DNA of 64,000 nucleotides, taken from positions 930,001 through 994,000 of the forward strand of contig JAHVKF010000003.1 in NCBI GenBank assembly GCA_019800895.1, in the 5' to 3' direction. How positions within the stretch are numbered: the stretch's first letter is position 1; every line of letters starts with the position of its first letter. A model generated the notes under the pieces. That model saw only the letters and a list, made by a program, of their open reading frames with translations, was not told the origin of the DNA and ran no database searches. Shown one piece after another: positions 46,270-55,388 of the stretch. Source of the stretch: Halomonas denitrificans (GTDB lineage: Bacteria; Pseudomonadota; Gammaproteobacteria; Xanthomonadales; Wenzhouxiangellaceae). A program made the position numbers and the translations under genes.

Positions 46270-46770
46270 ATGCGCACGGACAAGGGCAGCCAGGAATCAC
46301 GCAGACCGGTGAGGAGCCTGGTCCATCTGCTCGCGGCAGCGATCGCGGCCGGCCTGTTGCTCGGGGTGGCCTCGCGTATGGCGATGCGCGCGGTCGCGAT
46401 CGACGCGGGCCTCGATGCCGGATTCTCGATCGGGGGGAGTCTCGAGGTCGTTGCTTCCGGTGTGCTGATCGGTTCGCCCCTGGCACTGGTCCTCGGCGTG
46501 GCGGCTCGCCGTTGGCGCCTGCCCCGGGGTTCGGCCCTGGGGGCGTCGTCGATCCTGTTCCTCGTCCTGGCAATGGGCCCACCGCCTGCGGCGCGCAGCG
46601 CGATCTCGACGGTGCCGGGTTCGGTAGGGCCGGCGCTCGCGATGTTCGCCTGTGCCTTCTTCCTGTACGGGCTGGGCCTCGAGCTACTGGTCGGCCGGTG
46701 CAGGAATCGGACACGACCCCGGAGGGCGTGGGCAGGCCGCGGTCCGACGAACCCGACTCGGCCGCGGTGA
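46270..46770 (+). CDS. Hypothetical four-helix membrane protein
   Basis: 166 residues starting at the ATG giving MRTDKGSQESRR. Four hydrophobic segments are visible: LVHLLAAAIAAGLLLGVASRMAM, LEVVASGVLIGSPLALVLGVAA, GALGASSILFLVLAMGP-like (residues ~95-112) and VGPALAMFACAFFLYGLGLELLVG. The C-terminus is Arg/Pro-rich. No family recognised. It lies directly behind the repeat array and is not clearly co-transcribed with anything. The frame is open through the array, but the upstream part is repeat-encoded and rejected. Confidence 0.6.
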   Translation: MRTDKGSQESRRPVRSLVHLLAAAIAAGLLLGVASRMAMRAVAIDAGLDAGFSIGGSLEVVASGVLIGSPLALVLGVAARRWRLPRGSALGASSILFLVLAMGPPPAARSAISTVPGSVGPALAMFACAFFLYGLGLELLVGRCRNRTRPRRAWAGRGPTNPTRPR

Positions 46771-47114
46771 CCGTGCCGACCCCGTCGACAGGACTCCGAT
46801 CGCGGCGGCGGGTACCTGCAATCTCCTGCTATCGCCTGCAGTCGCCTGGAAATTCGATCGCCGGATCGGCGGAGGGCCGAGCCTGCCCGCCGGGCTCTGC
46901 GAACGGCCGGTAATCGCCCCTGCCCGGACCCTGCGCATCGGCACCGGGCGAACTATACTGTGACGGAGTTCACGCCCCGTGGCGCTGTCGCGGCGCGGAG
47001 GGCCGCCCTCTGGCTCCCGCACCCCCGTGTCGCCGGTGTGGAAGGCGCCGGGCCCTCCGTCGGCGAGAAGGCTCCGCTGTTCGATAGGCCGCAGTTCGAG
47101 GAGACGACAGAAGA
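46771..47114. other. Intergenic region with candidate promoter and CRP-like site
   Basis: 344 bp. No gene seen. A TATACT box at 46954-46959 overlaps TGTGA-N6-TCACG at 46959-46974. The remaining ~140 bp before the DUF1772 gene is G/C-rich, with no further signal I can support apart from the ribosome site GAGGAGACGACAG just before 47115. Confidence 0.5.
46954..46974 (+). promoter_or_regulatory. Candidate -10 box and CRP/Clp-like operator
   Basis: TATACT (46954-46959) is a good -10 hexamer, though no clear -35 is present 17 bp upstream. It runs into TGTGACGGAGTTCACG (46959-46974), nine of ten matches to TGTGA-N6-TCACA. A CRP-family protein bound here would overlap the start of transcription and would be expected to repress. 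Chance occurrence is possible. Confidence 0.35.
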
Positions 47115-47591
47115 ATGATCGAATACCTGCCACCGCTGATCGTCGCGGCCGTGGTCGGAACGGGCCTGGTTACGGGCTTGTTGTTCGCCTTCGCGAACTT
47201 CGCGCTGGACGCGCTGGCCGACCTGGAGACCGAAGCCGGCATGTTCGCGATGCGGCGGATCAACAAGCGGATCAAGAATCCGCTGTTCTTCCTGCTGTTC
47301 GCCGGGACCCCGGTGGTCTGCGCGGCGATTCTCCTGATCGCGGTGTTCGCGCCGGAGCTCCCGGCGCGCTGGTGGTTGGTGGCAGGCGCTTCGCTCTACC
47401 TGGCCGGTCCGCTCGGCATCACCGTGATGCATAACGTCCCGCTCAACACTCGACTCGAGGCAGCGGATTGGTCGAACGCCGAGCGGGTCTGGCCGGCATA
47501 CCGTCGGCGCTGGCAGTTCTGGAACCATATCCGCACCGCGCTGGGCATCCTGGCGCTCGGCGCGCTGGGCATCGGAGCGGTGGCAATCTGA
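47115..47591 (+). CDS. DUF1772 domain membrane protein
   Basis: 158 residues with four hydrophobic segments: PPLIVAAVVGTGLVTGLLFAFANFAL, NPLFFLLFAGTPVVCAAILLIAVFA, WWLVAGASLYLAGPLGIT and IRTALGILALGALGIGAVAI. Pattern MRRINKRIKNPLFFLLFAG followed by GPLGITVMHNVPLNTRLE matches the DUF1772/anthrone-oxygenase-like family of integral membrane proteins. Function unknown. ATG preceded by GAGGAGACGACAG. Convergent with the RluE-type gene. Confidence 0.8.
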   Translation: MIEYLPPLIVAAVVGTGLVTGLLFAFANFALDALADLETEAGMFAMRRINKRIKNPLFFLLFAGTPVVCAAILLIAVFAPELPARWWLVAGASLYLAGPLGITVMHNVPLNTRLEAADWSNAERVWPAYRRRWQFWNHIRTALGILALGALGIGAVAI

Positions 47592-47685
47592 TCCCGCCGC
47601 GGCGACCACCCCACGACGACCGATCGCACGAGCCGCTGCCCGGTGTGGCCGGATCACGCGGGACGTCCGGCTCGCAGGCGGGCTC

Positions 47686-48213
47686 TCAGTCGATGCGCCG
47701 CCACTGGCCCGGGGCCAGGTTCTCGACCGACCAGTCGCCGATCGCGGCTCGGACCAGACGCAGGGTGGGGTGGCCGATCGCCGCGGTCATCCGGCGCACC
47801 TGTCGGTTCCTGCCTTCCCTGAGGATCAGCTCCAACCAGACGTCCACCACATTCTTCCGGTAGCGCACCGGTGGATCGCGCGGCCAGAGTCCTTCGGGTT
47901 CGTCGATCCGGCGGACCCCGGCCGGTCGCGTCCGCCCGTCCTTCAGGTCGATTCCGTCGCGAAGGCGAGCCAGTGCGTCACCGTCGGGTTCGCGTTCGAC
48001 CAGCACCCAATAGATCTTCGGTTTCCGGAACCTCGGCGAGCTGATCCGCGCCTGCAGTCCACCGTCATCGGTCAGCAACAGCAGGCCTTCCGAGTCCTTG
48101 TCCAGCCGGCCGGCCGGATAGACGCCGGGTACGTCGATGTAGTCGGCGAGCGTCGTGCCTTCCCCGGAGAACTGGCACAGCACGCCGAACGGCTTGTTGA
48201 ACGCGATCAGCAC
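47686..48213 (-). CDS. rluE: Pseudouridine synthase, RluE/RsuA family
   Basis: Predicted to modify 23S rRNA (RluE makes pseudouridine 2457 in E. coli). 175 residues: LIAFNKPFGVLCQFS at the start, active-site Asp in PAGRLDKDSEGLLLLTDDG, LREGRNRQVRRMTAAIGHPTLRLVRAAIG near the end. It lacks an N-terminal S4 domain, which fits RluE rather than RluB/F/RsuA. GTG start at 48213 is the first sensible codon; the frame upstream lies within the yghU-type gene. It follows that gene closely on the same strand, with only 5 bp between. Confidence 0.85.
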   Translation of the reverse strand: MLIAFNKPFGVLCQFSGEGTTLADYIDVPGVYPAGRLDKDSEGLLLLTDDGGLQARISSPRFRKPKIYWVLVEREPDGDALARLRDGIDLKDGRTRPAGVRRIDEPEGLWPRDPPVRYRKNVVDVWLELILREGRNRQVRRMTAAIGHPTLRLVRAAIGDWSVENLAPGQWRRID

Positions 48214-48218
48214 CGTGG

Positions 48219-49091
48219 TCAGTCGGTGTTCGTTTCGAGCTTGTCCTGCGTGCGGGTCTCGAAGTCTCCCGCATCGTGGCGCTCGCGCAGCTGCAGGGCC
48301 GGATCGCCGAAGCTCCGATTGACCATGCGCCCGCGCTGGACGGCGTCGCGGGCGTCGATGGTCTCGGCCCAGCGGACGACATTGGTGTATCCGTGGACCT
48401 GCAGGAACTTGGCGGCGTCGTAGAGCCGACCGAGCACCAGCTGCCCGTACCAGGGCCAGATCGCCATGTCGGCGATGCTGTACTCGCCGGCCATCCATTC
48501 GCGGTCGGCCAGGTGACGGTCCAGCACGTCCAGCTGACGCTTGGCTTCCATCGCGAAGCGGTCGATGCAGTACTTGATCCTGACCGGTGCGTAGGAATAG
48601 AAATGGCCGAAGCCGCCGCCGAGGTAGGGCGCGGAGCCCATCTGCCAGAAGAGCCAATTCATGCACTCGGTGCGTTCGGCTGCGCCGGTCGGCACGAAGG
48701 CGCCGAACTTCTCGGCCAGGTACAGCAGGATGCTGCCGGATTCGAACACGCGGGTATGCGGTTCGGTCGAGCGATCGAGCAGGGCAGGAATCTTCGAGTT
48801 CGGGTTGATCTCGACAAAGCCGGATCCGAACTGGTCACCTTCGCCGATGTCGATCAGCCAGGCGTCGTACTCGGCGTCCGTGAATCCGCGCACCAACAAT
48901 TCTTCGAACAGGACCGTCACCTTGACGCCGTTCGGCGTGGCGAGCGAGTAGAGCTGAAACGGATGCTCGCCGACCGGCAGGGTACTTTCGTGCGTTGCCC
49001 CCGCCGTCGGTCGGTTGATGTTGGCGAACTTGCCGCCGTTGCCCTTTTCCCAGGTCCAGATGCTTGGCGGCGTGTAGTCGGTGTCGGTCAT
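48219..49091 (-). CDS. yghU: Glutathione S-transferase family protein, YghU-type
   Basis: 290 residues, about the size of E. coli YghU. Starts MTDTDYTPPSIWTWEKGNGGKFANI, the N-terminal extension typical of the YghU/nu class. Thioredoxin-like GST N domain (PFQLYSLATPNGVKVTVLFEEL, INPNSKIPALLDRS, VFESGSILLYLAEKFG) and helical C domain (WMAGEYSIADMAIWPWY). YghU has disulfide-bond reductase activity with glutathione; that is family knowledge. Divergent from the threonine-synthase-like gene. Confidence 0.92.
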   Translation of the reverse strand: MTDTDYTPPSIWTWEKGNGGKFANINRPTAGATHESTLPVGEHPFQLYSLATPNGVKVTVLFEELLVRGFTDAEYDAWLIDIGEGDQFGSGFVEINPNSKIPALLDRSTEPHTRVFESGSILLYLAEKFGAFVPTGAAERTECMNWLFWQMGSAPYLGGGFGHFYSYAPVRIKYCIDRFAMEAKRQLDVLDRHLADREWMAGEYSIADMAIWPWYGQLVLGRLYDAAKFLQVHGYTNVVRWAETIDARDAVQRGRMVNRSFGDPALQLRERHDAGDFETRTQDKLETNTD

Positions 49092-49232
49092 GTCGGCAAT
49101 GTCCAGCTGCGGGGAATCGAATCGGACCGGAACACGCTCGCATTCCTTGCGTCCGGGTACGACAGGATACCGCCGGGTCCGGAGTACCCTGTGCTCGATC
49201 CGTCCGTCTTCCATTGCAAGGAACCGCGTTTC

Positions 49233-50387
49233 ATGAACCCGAACGTCACGCACCTGGAGTGCAGTCTCGAAGGGACCCGCTACGAGAAGGACCGGGTCTA
49301 CCGCTTGTCCGAGGCCGGTCGGCCACTGCTGGTCCGCTACGACCTGGATCGCGTTCGCGGATCGGCGGACCGGGACGAGATGGCGGCCCGGGACGGCGGG
49401 TTCTGGAAATGGCGCGAGCTCCTGCCGCCGGCCGACGTCGAGGCCGCGCCCCGGCTGGGTGAAGTCGACACGCCGCTGATCGAGCTCGACCGCTCCCCGG
49501 GCGTGACCGTCAAGGACGAGGGACGCTTGCCGACCGGATCGTTCAAGGCGCGTGGCCTGGCGATGGCCGTGGCCATGGCCCGCGAATTCGGCATCGACAG
49601 GCTCTGCATGCCGTCGAACGGCAACGCCGGTGCCGCGCTGGCCAGCTACGCCACGCGGGCGGGATTGAAGTCGCTGGTCTATTGCCCCGCGGACACGCCG
49701 CGCATCAACATCGACGAAACGCGCTTCTGCGGTGCCGAGGTCGTCGAGATCGACGGCTACATCGACGACTGCGGCAAGAAGCTCGCCGAGCGGGCGAGTG
49801 CCGAGGGCTGGTTCGACGTGTCGACGCTGAAGGAGCCGTATCGTCTGGAAGGCAAGAAGACCATGGGCCTGGAGCTGGCGGCGCAGTGGAACTGGTCGCT
49901 GCCGGACGCGATCTTCTATCCGACCGGGGGCGGCACGGGCCTGATCGGCATGTGGAAGGCCTTTGCCGAGATGAAGGCCCTGGGCTGGATCGACGGCCCG
50001 CTGCCGAAGATGTTCGCCGTGCAGGCCGAGGGCTGTGCGCCGATGGTCCGGGCCTTCGATGCCGGCGAGCGCTTCGCCGACCGCTGGGAGGACGCCTCGA
50101 CCTGCGCGGCCGGCATCCGGGTGCCGCAGGCCGTCGGCGACTTCCTGATCCTGGACGCGGTGCGCGAATCCGGCGGCGCGGCGCTGGCGGTCAGCGAAGC
50201 CGAGATCCGGTCGGGCTGGCGTGCGCTGGCGCGGGACGAAGGCGTTCTGGTCTGCCCGGAAGGCGCGGCGACCTTTGCCGCCTGGAAGTACGCGACCGAG
50301 TCCGGGTTGATCGAGCGCGGTGCGGACAGCCTGCTGTTCAATTGCGCGACCGGCTTGAAGTATCCGCTGAGCGACGAGACGGCCTGA
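49233..50387 (+). CDS. Threonine synthase-like PLP enzyme
   Basis: 384 residues of the fold-type II PLP family. The Schiff-base Lys is in LPTGSFKARGLAMA (near residue 107), with the Asn of SNGNAGAALASYATRAG and the phosphate-binding GGGTGLIGMWKAF. Threonine synthases of the archaeal/plant-like class are the closest match by pattern (O-phosphohomoserine to threonine). No thrA/thrB is adjacent, so a role as a paralogue or another lyase is possible. ATG at 49233 gives MNPNVTHLEC; the frame upstream overlaps yghU. Confidence 0.82.
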   Translation: MNPNVTHLECSLEGTRYEKDRVYRLSEAGRPLLVRYDLDRVRGSADRDEMAARDGGFWKWRELLPPADVEAAPRLGEVDTPLIELDRSPGVTVKDEGRLPTGSFKARGLAMAVAMAREFGIDRLCMPSNGNAGAALASYATRAGLKSLVYCPADTPRINIDETRFCGAEVVEIDGYIDDCGKKLAERASAEGWFDVSTLKEPYRLEGKKTMGLELAAQWNWSLPDAIFYPTGGGTGLIGMWKAFAEMKALGWIDGPLPKMFAVQAEGCAPMVRAFDAGERFADRWEDASTCAAGIRVPQAVGDFLILDAVRESGGAALAVSEAEIRSGWRALARDEGVLVCPEGAATFAAWKYATESGLIERGADSLLFNCATGLKYPLSDETA

Positions 50388-50399
50388 ATCCCCGGGCCC

Positions 50400-51086
50400 T
50401 CAACGGCCGGTCGACCGCCGTGCGGTCGATTCGGCCCGCATCGCACGATACAGCGCCAGGTTCCACTCCGCGCCGGACAGGCCGGTGTGCTCGAGCGGAT
50501 CATCGGTCTCCGGCTCGATCCCGAACCGTTCGGCGACCCTTGCATTCACCAGCGCCGGCACGCCGAGCCCGAAGGCCATGGACGGCAGGTCGAGTACGAA
50601 GTAGGTGTAGAGGTCCCGTACCGATGACCCGTGCCGGTCGAGCAGTGCGTCGAGGAATGCCTGGTCGAACGGCGCGTTGTAGGCCGTCAGGATGAAGCGA
50701 CGATGTTCGGCCTGCCGTTCGTGAACCTCCAGAATGCGCTGCACGGCCATCGCGGGCTCGACGGCGCCCAGCGCCTTCCAGCGCGTCTCGGAATAGCCGT
50801 TGATCGATCGTGCGATCTCCCCGGCGCGCTCGGGATGACGGGGATGGATGCGCAAGAACAGCCGGTCGAGTTCGGTGCCGTCCAGCGTGGTGTAGATCAG
50901 CCCGATGTCGATCATCTCGTGGTGACCCGGTTCGAGCCCGGTGGTCTCGACGTCTAGGATCGCCAGGCCCCAGACGTCGGGGGCGGCATCGGGCCAGGGC
51001 GTCTGGGCATGGAGGCCTCCGCAGAGCAGCAGGAGCAGCGAGGCGGCGAATTGCCGGGGGAACGGCTGTGTCGGGGTGCAGAACAT
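50400..51086 (-). CDS. Exported DEDD-type 3'-5' exonuclease-like protein with altered motifs
   Basis: 228 residues. Starting at the ATG after AAGGATCC, the N-terminus is a signal peptide (FAASLLLLLCGGLHAQ). The rest is a DnaQ-like RNase H fold: Exo I LDVETTGLEPGHHEMIDIG with both acidic residues, Exo II AYNAPFDQAFLDALL with Asp but Tyr in place of the usual His-Asn start, and Exo III LEHTGLSGAEWN, where His is present but the Asp normally five residues later is Gly. Activity may be reduced or changed. Exonucleases of this fold are normally cytoplasmic, so export is unusual. Nearest neighbours are convergent or on the same strand with no obvious link. Confidence 0.75.
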   Translation of the reverse strand: MFCTPTQPFPRQFAASLLLLLCGGLHAQTPWPDAAPDVWGLAILDVETTGLEPGHHEMIDIGLIYTTLDGTELDRLFLRIHPRHPERAGEIARSINGYSETRWKALGAVEPAMAVQRILEVHERQAEHRRFILTAYNAPFDQAFLDALLDRHGSSVRDLYTYFVLDLPSMAFGLGVPALVNARVAERFGIEPETDDPLEHTGLSGAEWNLALYRAMRAESTARRSTGR

Positions 51087-51134
51087 GGCTGGATCCTTAG
51101 ATTCGGGCGGGAACCGCAAGAACAGCGTAGCGCG

Positions 51135-52007
51135 TCAGTCGAGCGTTCGACGCAGCGCCGGCGGGGGTGGGGCGTAGCGCAGGTCGTCGGTCGGCGGCGG
51201 CGTGCCGCGTTCCCTGCCGCACAGGCGGACGAAGGTCACCCGCATGCTCATCCACGGGTTCATCAGTTCGTCGTTGGTCGGCGCATCGACCCGGGTGCAG
51301 AGGACCTGGCCGTTCGGCAGCACGTGGACGCCGCGTTGTTCGCCGACCACCGATCCCCAGGTCTCGCTGTAGGCCTGGACCGGCCCGACCCAGGGGTTCA
51401 GCCAGCCGCCGCCGAGCGGCAGTCCGCGGATCGGTGCACCGCTGCTCGTCCAGGGAACGGTCGAGGGCGGAGCCGCGTCGAAGGCGGGCGCCGCGCCGTC
51501 GTCCGCGTCCTCGTCGTCGGGCAGGGCGAGCGTCGTGATCTGCTGGCGCAATTCCTGCAGGCCGACGCTTGGGGGGTCGATGCCCGTTTCCCGGGCTTCG
51601 ATGGGTGCTTCAGGAGTTTCTGCAGGCCGAGCGTCCTCCGTCGCCGCTGCAACCCGATCGGGTGGATTCTCTTCCGGCGCCGCGGACGGAGAATCCTGCT
51701 CCAGGGGTTCCGGCGGCGGCGTGGGCGCGGGTTCTGAATCCGGAACCGGATCGGTGCGCTCGACGGACTGCAGCGACACCACGACGATGTCGGGGTCCGG
51801 GACGGGGAGCGACGGCCGGTCGTCGATCCACCACGCCAGCAGTACGACGGCCACTGCGTGCAGCGCCAGCGAGGCGATCGCGGCCGGCAGCGAGCGGCGG
51901 AGGCCTTTCGCGGCGCGGTGGTCCGCAGCTGCATCGCTCGAGGCGCCGTCGAGGGACGGCACCGCCGGTTCGGCGGGAGGAGTGGGGATCGGCTTGGAGG
52001 GCGGCAT
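51135..52007 (-). CDS. TonB-like proline-rich single-span protein, function unknown
   Basis: 290 residues. A cytoplasmic N-terminus of ~38 residues is followed by one membrane helix ([22 protein letters not shown], about 40-61), then a Pro/Glu/Asp-rich spacer (about 65-150, with [21 protein letters not shown]) and a globular C-terminal part with two Cys ([18 protein letters not shown]). The architecture is that of TonB/TolA-type transducers, including the His in the membrane helix ([10 protein letters not shown]), but I do not recognise the C-terminal domain. Divergent from icd; 48 bp after it the exonuclease-like gene starts on the same strand. Confidence 0.7.
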   Translation of the reverse strand: MPPSKPIPTPPAEPAVPSLDGASSDAAADHRAAKGLRRSLPAAIASLALHAVAVVLLAWWIDDRPSLPVPDPDIVVVSLQSVERTDPVPDSEPAPTPPPEPLEQDSPSAAPEENPPDRVAAATEDARPAETPEAPIEARETGIDPPSVGLQELRQQITTLALPDDEDADDGAAPAFDAAPPSTVPWTSSGAPIRGLPLGGGWLNPWVGPVQAYSETWGSVVGEQRGVHVLPNGQVLCTRVDAPTNDELMNPWMSMRVTFVRLCGRERGTPPPTDDLRYAPPPPALRRTLD

Positions 52008-52083
52008 GCCAGACCGGTCGCAGAACGGCAGTCGGTTACACTACGCGACTTGTCGTTTTTCATTGGTTAAGAGGACGCAACGC

Positions 52084-53337
52084 ATGGCCTACCAGCACAT
52101 CAAGCTGCCGGATACCGGCACCCGGATCACCGTCGAGGACAACGCGCTGAAAGTGCCGGACGATCCCATCCTCGGCTACATCGAGGGCGACGGCATCGGC
52201 GTCGACATCACGCCGGCCTGCCTCAAGGTCTGGGACGCCGCGGTCGAAAAGGCCTACGGGGGCAAGCGCAAGGTCCACTGGGCCGAACTCTACCTCGGCG
52301 AGAAGGCCGCCGGCATCTACGACGGTGACTACTTCCCGGACGAAACGCTGGAAGCGATCAAGGACCTGAATGTGGCCATCAAGGGCCCGCTGACCACGCC
52401 GGTCGGCGAGGGCTTCCGGTCCCTGAACGTCTCCCTGCGCCAGACGCTCGATCTCTACGCCTGCGTGCGTCCGGTCAAGTACTACTCGGGCGTGCCGTCG
52501 CCGCTGCGCAAGCCGGAGGACTTCGACGTGGTCATCTTCCGCGAGAACACGGAAGACGTGTACTCCGGCATCGAGTTCGAGTCAGGCACGCCGGAGAACG
52601 CCAAGCTGGCGAAGTTCCTGCGCGAAGAAATGGGTGCGGACTTCTTCGAGGATGCGGGCCTCGGCGTCAAGCCGATCTCGGCCTTCGGCACCAAGCGGCT
52701 GGTCCGCAAGGCGATCCAGTACGCGATCGACAACGACCGCGAGTCGGTCACGCTGGTGCACAAGGGCAACATCATGAAGTTCACCGAAGGCGCCTTCCGC
52801 AAGTGGGGCTACGAGGTGGCAGCCGAAGAATTCGGCGACGTGACGATCACCGAGGACGAGCTGTGGGAGAAGCACGACGGCAAGCGGCCCCAGGGCAAGA
52901 TCGTCATCAAGGACCGGATCGCCGACATCATGTTCCAGCTGCTGCAGCTGCGCCCGGCCGAATTCGACGTGCTGGCCACGATGAACCTGAACGGCGACTA
53001 CCTGTCCGATGCGGCAGCGGCCTCGGTCGGCGGCATCGGGATCGCGCCGGGCGCCAACATGGCCGACAACGTGGCGGTGTTCGAGGCCACGCACGGCACG
53101 GCGCCGAAGTACGCGGGCCAGGACAAGGTCAATCCGTCGTCGTTGCTGTTCTCGGGCGTGATGATGTTCGACTACATCGGCTGGAGCGAAGTCGGCAGGA
53201 TGATCGAGCGCGCCTTCGAGAAGGTAGTGGTCGGCGGCACCGTGACCTACGATTTCGCCCGCCAGCGCGACGACGCGACGGAAGTCTCGACGTCCGGCTT
53301 CGCCGACGCCCTGGTCGAAGCCATCCGCAACGGCTGA
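52084..53337 (+). CDS. icd: Isocitrate dehydrogenase, NADP-dependent
   Basis: Tricarboxylic acid cycle enzyme. 417 residues, like E. coli Icd. Starts [20 protein letters not shown]. Substrate-site Ser region [23 protein letters not shown] (phosphorylatable Ser in RSLNV), catalytic Lys/Tyr in [14 protein letters not shown] and [15 protein letters not shown], metal-binding [16 protein letters not shown], and nucleotide-binding [17 protein letters not shown] preceded by AAGAGGACGCAACGC. Divergent from the TonB-like gene; a DUF455 gene follows after 19 bp. Confidence 0.98.
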   Translation: MAYQHIKLPDTGTRITVEDNALKVPDDPILGYIEGDGIGVDITPACLKVWDAAVEKAYGGKRKVHWAELYLGEKAAGIYDGDYFPDETLEAIKDLNVAIKGPLTTPVGEGFRSLNVSLRQTLDLYACVRPVKYYSGVPSPLRKPEDFDVVIFRENTEDVYSGIEFESGTPENAKLAKFLREEMGADFFEDAGLGVKPISAFGTKRLVRKAIQYAIDNDRESVTLVHKGNIMKFTEGAFRKWGYEVAAEEFGDVTITEDELWEKHDGKRPQGKIVIKDRIADIMFQLLQLRPAEFDVLATMNLNGDYLSDAAAASVGGIGIAPGANMADNVAVFEATHGTAPKYAGQDKVNPSSLLFSGVMMFDYIGWSEVGRMIERAFEKVVVGGTVTYDFARQRDDATEVSTSGFADALVEAIRNG

Positions 53338-53356
53338 GGCCGGTCGGCCTCCGACC

Positions 53357-54169
53357 ATGGGCTGGAGCGATGTCCGCGCTGCGCTCGCCGAGAGCGACCC
53401 GCAGACCAAGTGCCTGCGGGTCGACCGCTTGTGGACCGCGGTCGCATCGGGGCGCTTCGTGCCCGTGGATCGCGCGAGAGAACCCGGCGCCGCGGACGCG
53501 GGCATCGAGGTGCCGTCCGTGGGTCGGCCCGATCGGCCGGTGCTGGTGCAGCCGTCGAAACTGGCCCGGCGAGGTCTCGGCAGCGTGGAGGGGCGGGTCG
53601 CCCTGGTCCATGCGGTCGCGCACATCGAGTTCAATGCGATCAATCTCGCCCTCGACGCTGCGCTGCGCTTCACGGGCATGCCCGACGCGTTCTATCGCGA
53701 CTGGTTGTCGGTGGCCTGGGACGAGGCGAGGCACTTCCGCATGCTGGAGGACCGGCTCCAGGCGCTCGGTGCGACCTACGGCGACCTCCCGGCCCATAAC
53801 GGGTTGTGGGACATGGCCGAGAAGACCGCGCACGATGTCCTGGTCCGGATGGCGCTGGTTCCTCGTGTACTCGAGGCCCGGGGCCTGGACGTGACCCCGG
53901 GAATGATCGACCGACTGCGCGCGGTCGAGGATTCGGCCACGGTCGCGTGCCTGGAGACCATCCTCGACGAGGAAGTCCGTCACGTGGCCGTCGGCTCACG
54001 CTGGTTCCGGTTCTGCTGCGAGGGTCGCGGCGTCGAACCCGAGCCGACCTTCCGACGATTGTTGAAGGACTACTTCGGTGGCGCCTTGCGCGGTCCCTTC
54101 AATCATCCGGCGCGTCGCGAGGCCGGCTTCAGCGCGCCGGAACTCGAAGCCCTGGAGGCGATGGCATGA
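53357..54169 (+). CDS. DUF455 ferritin-like diiron protein
   Basis: 270 residues of the DUF455 family. Two ExxH motifs, in VAWDEARHFRMLEDRL and ILDEEVRHVAVGSRW, plus the conserved VAHIEFNAINLALDAA give the ligand set of a ferritin-like diiron site. Further signatures are YGDLPAHNGLWDMA and MALVPRVLEARGLDVTPGM. No reaction is established for the family; a hydroxylase or oxidoreductase role is possible. It follows icd by 19 bp and may be co-transcribed. Confidence 0.88.
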   Translation: MGWSDVRAALAESDPQTKCLRVDRLWTAVASGRFVPVDRAREPGAADAGIEVPSVGRPDRPVLVQPSKLARRGLGSVEGRVALVHAVAHIEFNAINLALDAALRFTGMPDAFYRDWLSVAWDEARHFRMLEDRLQALGATYGDLPAHNGLWDMAEKTAHDVLVRMALVPRVLEARGLDVTPGMIDRLRAVEDSATVACLETILDEEVRHVAVGSRWFRFCCEGRGVEPEPTFRRLLKDYFGGALRGPFNHPARREAGFSAPELEALEAMA

Positions 54170-54326
54170 CCGTGTGCGGGAATCGAACGGCAGGCGCCAT
54201 CCGACGTCCGGACCCCGGCACGTGCCCGCAGTGGACCGCTGCGCGTTCGGCGGGACGCACGGTCGACAGTCACCGCCGCGGAACGCCTTTCGATCGGTCT
54301 GAAGTCATTCGACCGGAGAGTGCAGG

Positions 54327-55310
54327 ATGAGCGACGCGAACCGCTACGACACGGTGGTCGTGGGCGCCGGTTGGGCCGGCCTGACCGCCGCCTCGAAGCT
54401 GGCCGAGGCCGGCCAGCGCGTGGTCGTGATCGAGAAGTCCCGCGGTCCCGGCGGCCGCAGCGCCACCCGCCGCGAAGGCAAGGCCCGCTTCGATCACGGT
54501 GCCCAGTATTTCACGGCTCGATCCGCCGCCTTCGGCCGCCAGGTGGCGGACTGGCGCGACGCCGGATGGATCGCGAAATGGACGCCGCGCCTGGCCGTGC
54601 TGGGCGACGAGCAGGCGCACACGGATCCCGAATCGGTCCAGCGCTTCGTGGCGCTGCCGGGCATGAACGGGATCTGCAGGCAGCTCGCCGCGTCGCTCGA
54701 TTGCCGCTTCGAGACGCGGGTGAGCGCGGTGCGCTTCGCCGGCCACTGGACCGTCGAGCTCGGTGACCACATCGTCGAGGCCCGGCGTCTTCTGCTGACC
54801 GCGCCGCCGGCGCAGGCCGCCGAGCTTCTGGGTTCGGACCATCTCCTGCACGACGAGCTCGCCGGAGTGCTCTTCGAGCCCTGCATTGCGCTGATGGCCG
54901 CGTTCGAGGAGAAACTCGACGCGCGCTTCGACGCCGCCTTCGTCAACGACGACTCGCCGCTGCGCTGGATCGCGCGCGATTCCAGCAAGCCGGGCCGGGC
55001 GGGAGAATGCTGGGTTGCGCACGCGACGGGCGAATGGTCCCGCCGCCGGCTCGAGGACGACACGGAAGGCCTGGCCGCCGAGCTCCTCGGGGAGCTCTGT
55101 CGCCGACTGGACGTGGCTCCGGAGCGGGTCCGTACCGCGCGGGCGCACCGGTGGCGCTACGCCCAGGTCGCCGAGGCACGGGACGACGGATTCCTGTCGG
55201 ATCACGAGCAACGCCTGGCGGTGGCCGGAGACTGGCTGGCCGGCAGCCGGGTCGAAGGCGCCTGGACCAGCGGCCGAAAGGCAGCCGAGTGGCTCGCTGA
55301 CCTCGCGTGA
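54327..55310 (+). CDS. FAD-dependent amine oxidase-like oxidoreductase (renalase-type)
   Basis: 327 residues. N-terminal dinucleotide-binding motif VVVGAGWAGLTAASKLAEAG with the following VVVIEKSRGPGGRSATRR and the family's FDHGAQYFTARSAAF. C-terminal FAD motif LAVAGDWLAGSRVEGAWTSG. The pattern matches the NAD(P)-binding/renalase-like group of flavin amine oxidases; substrate unknown. ATG preceded by GGAGAGTGCAGG. 157 bp separate it from the DUF455 gene. Confidence 0.88.
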   Translation: MSDANRYDTVVVGAGWAGLTAASKLAEAGQRVVVIEKSRGPGGRSATRREGKARFDHGAQYFTARSAAFGRQVADWRDAGWIAKWTPRLAVLGDEQAHTDPESVQRFVALPGMNGICRQLAASLDCRFETRVSAVRFAGHWTVELGDHIVEARRLLLTAPPAQAAELLGSDHLLHDELAGVLFEPCIALMAAFEEKLDARFDAAFVNDDSPLRWIARDSSKPGRAGECWVAHATGEWSRRRLEDDTEGLAAELLGELCRRLDVAPERVRTARAHRWRYAQVAEARDDGFLSDHEQRLAVAGDWLAGSRVEGAWTSGRKAAEWLADLA

Positions 55311-55388
55311 TCGAGTCCGTGGGCCGGACCCGTCGATTCCCGGATACGGCGTTCCGGTGCATCCTCCCGCAGCAGGTAGACTAGCGCC

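Noticed and set aside
45714-46913. Plus-strand open frame encoding a protein with three 60-residue repeats
   Set aside because: The repeats come from the 180-bp non-coding array, whose length keeps any open frame in phase. It has no ribosome site or domain, and the array contains terminator-like hairpins. Kept as a repeat, not a gene.
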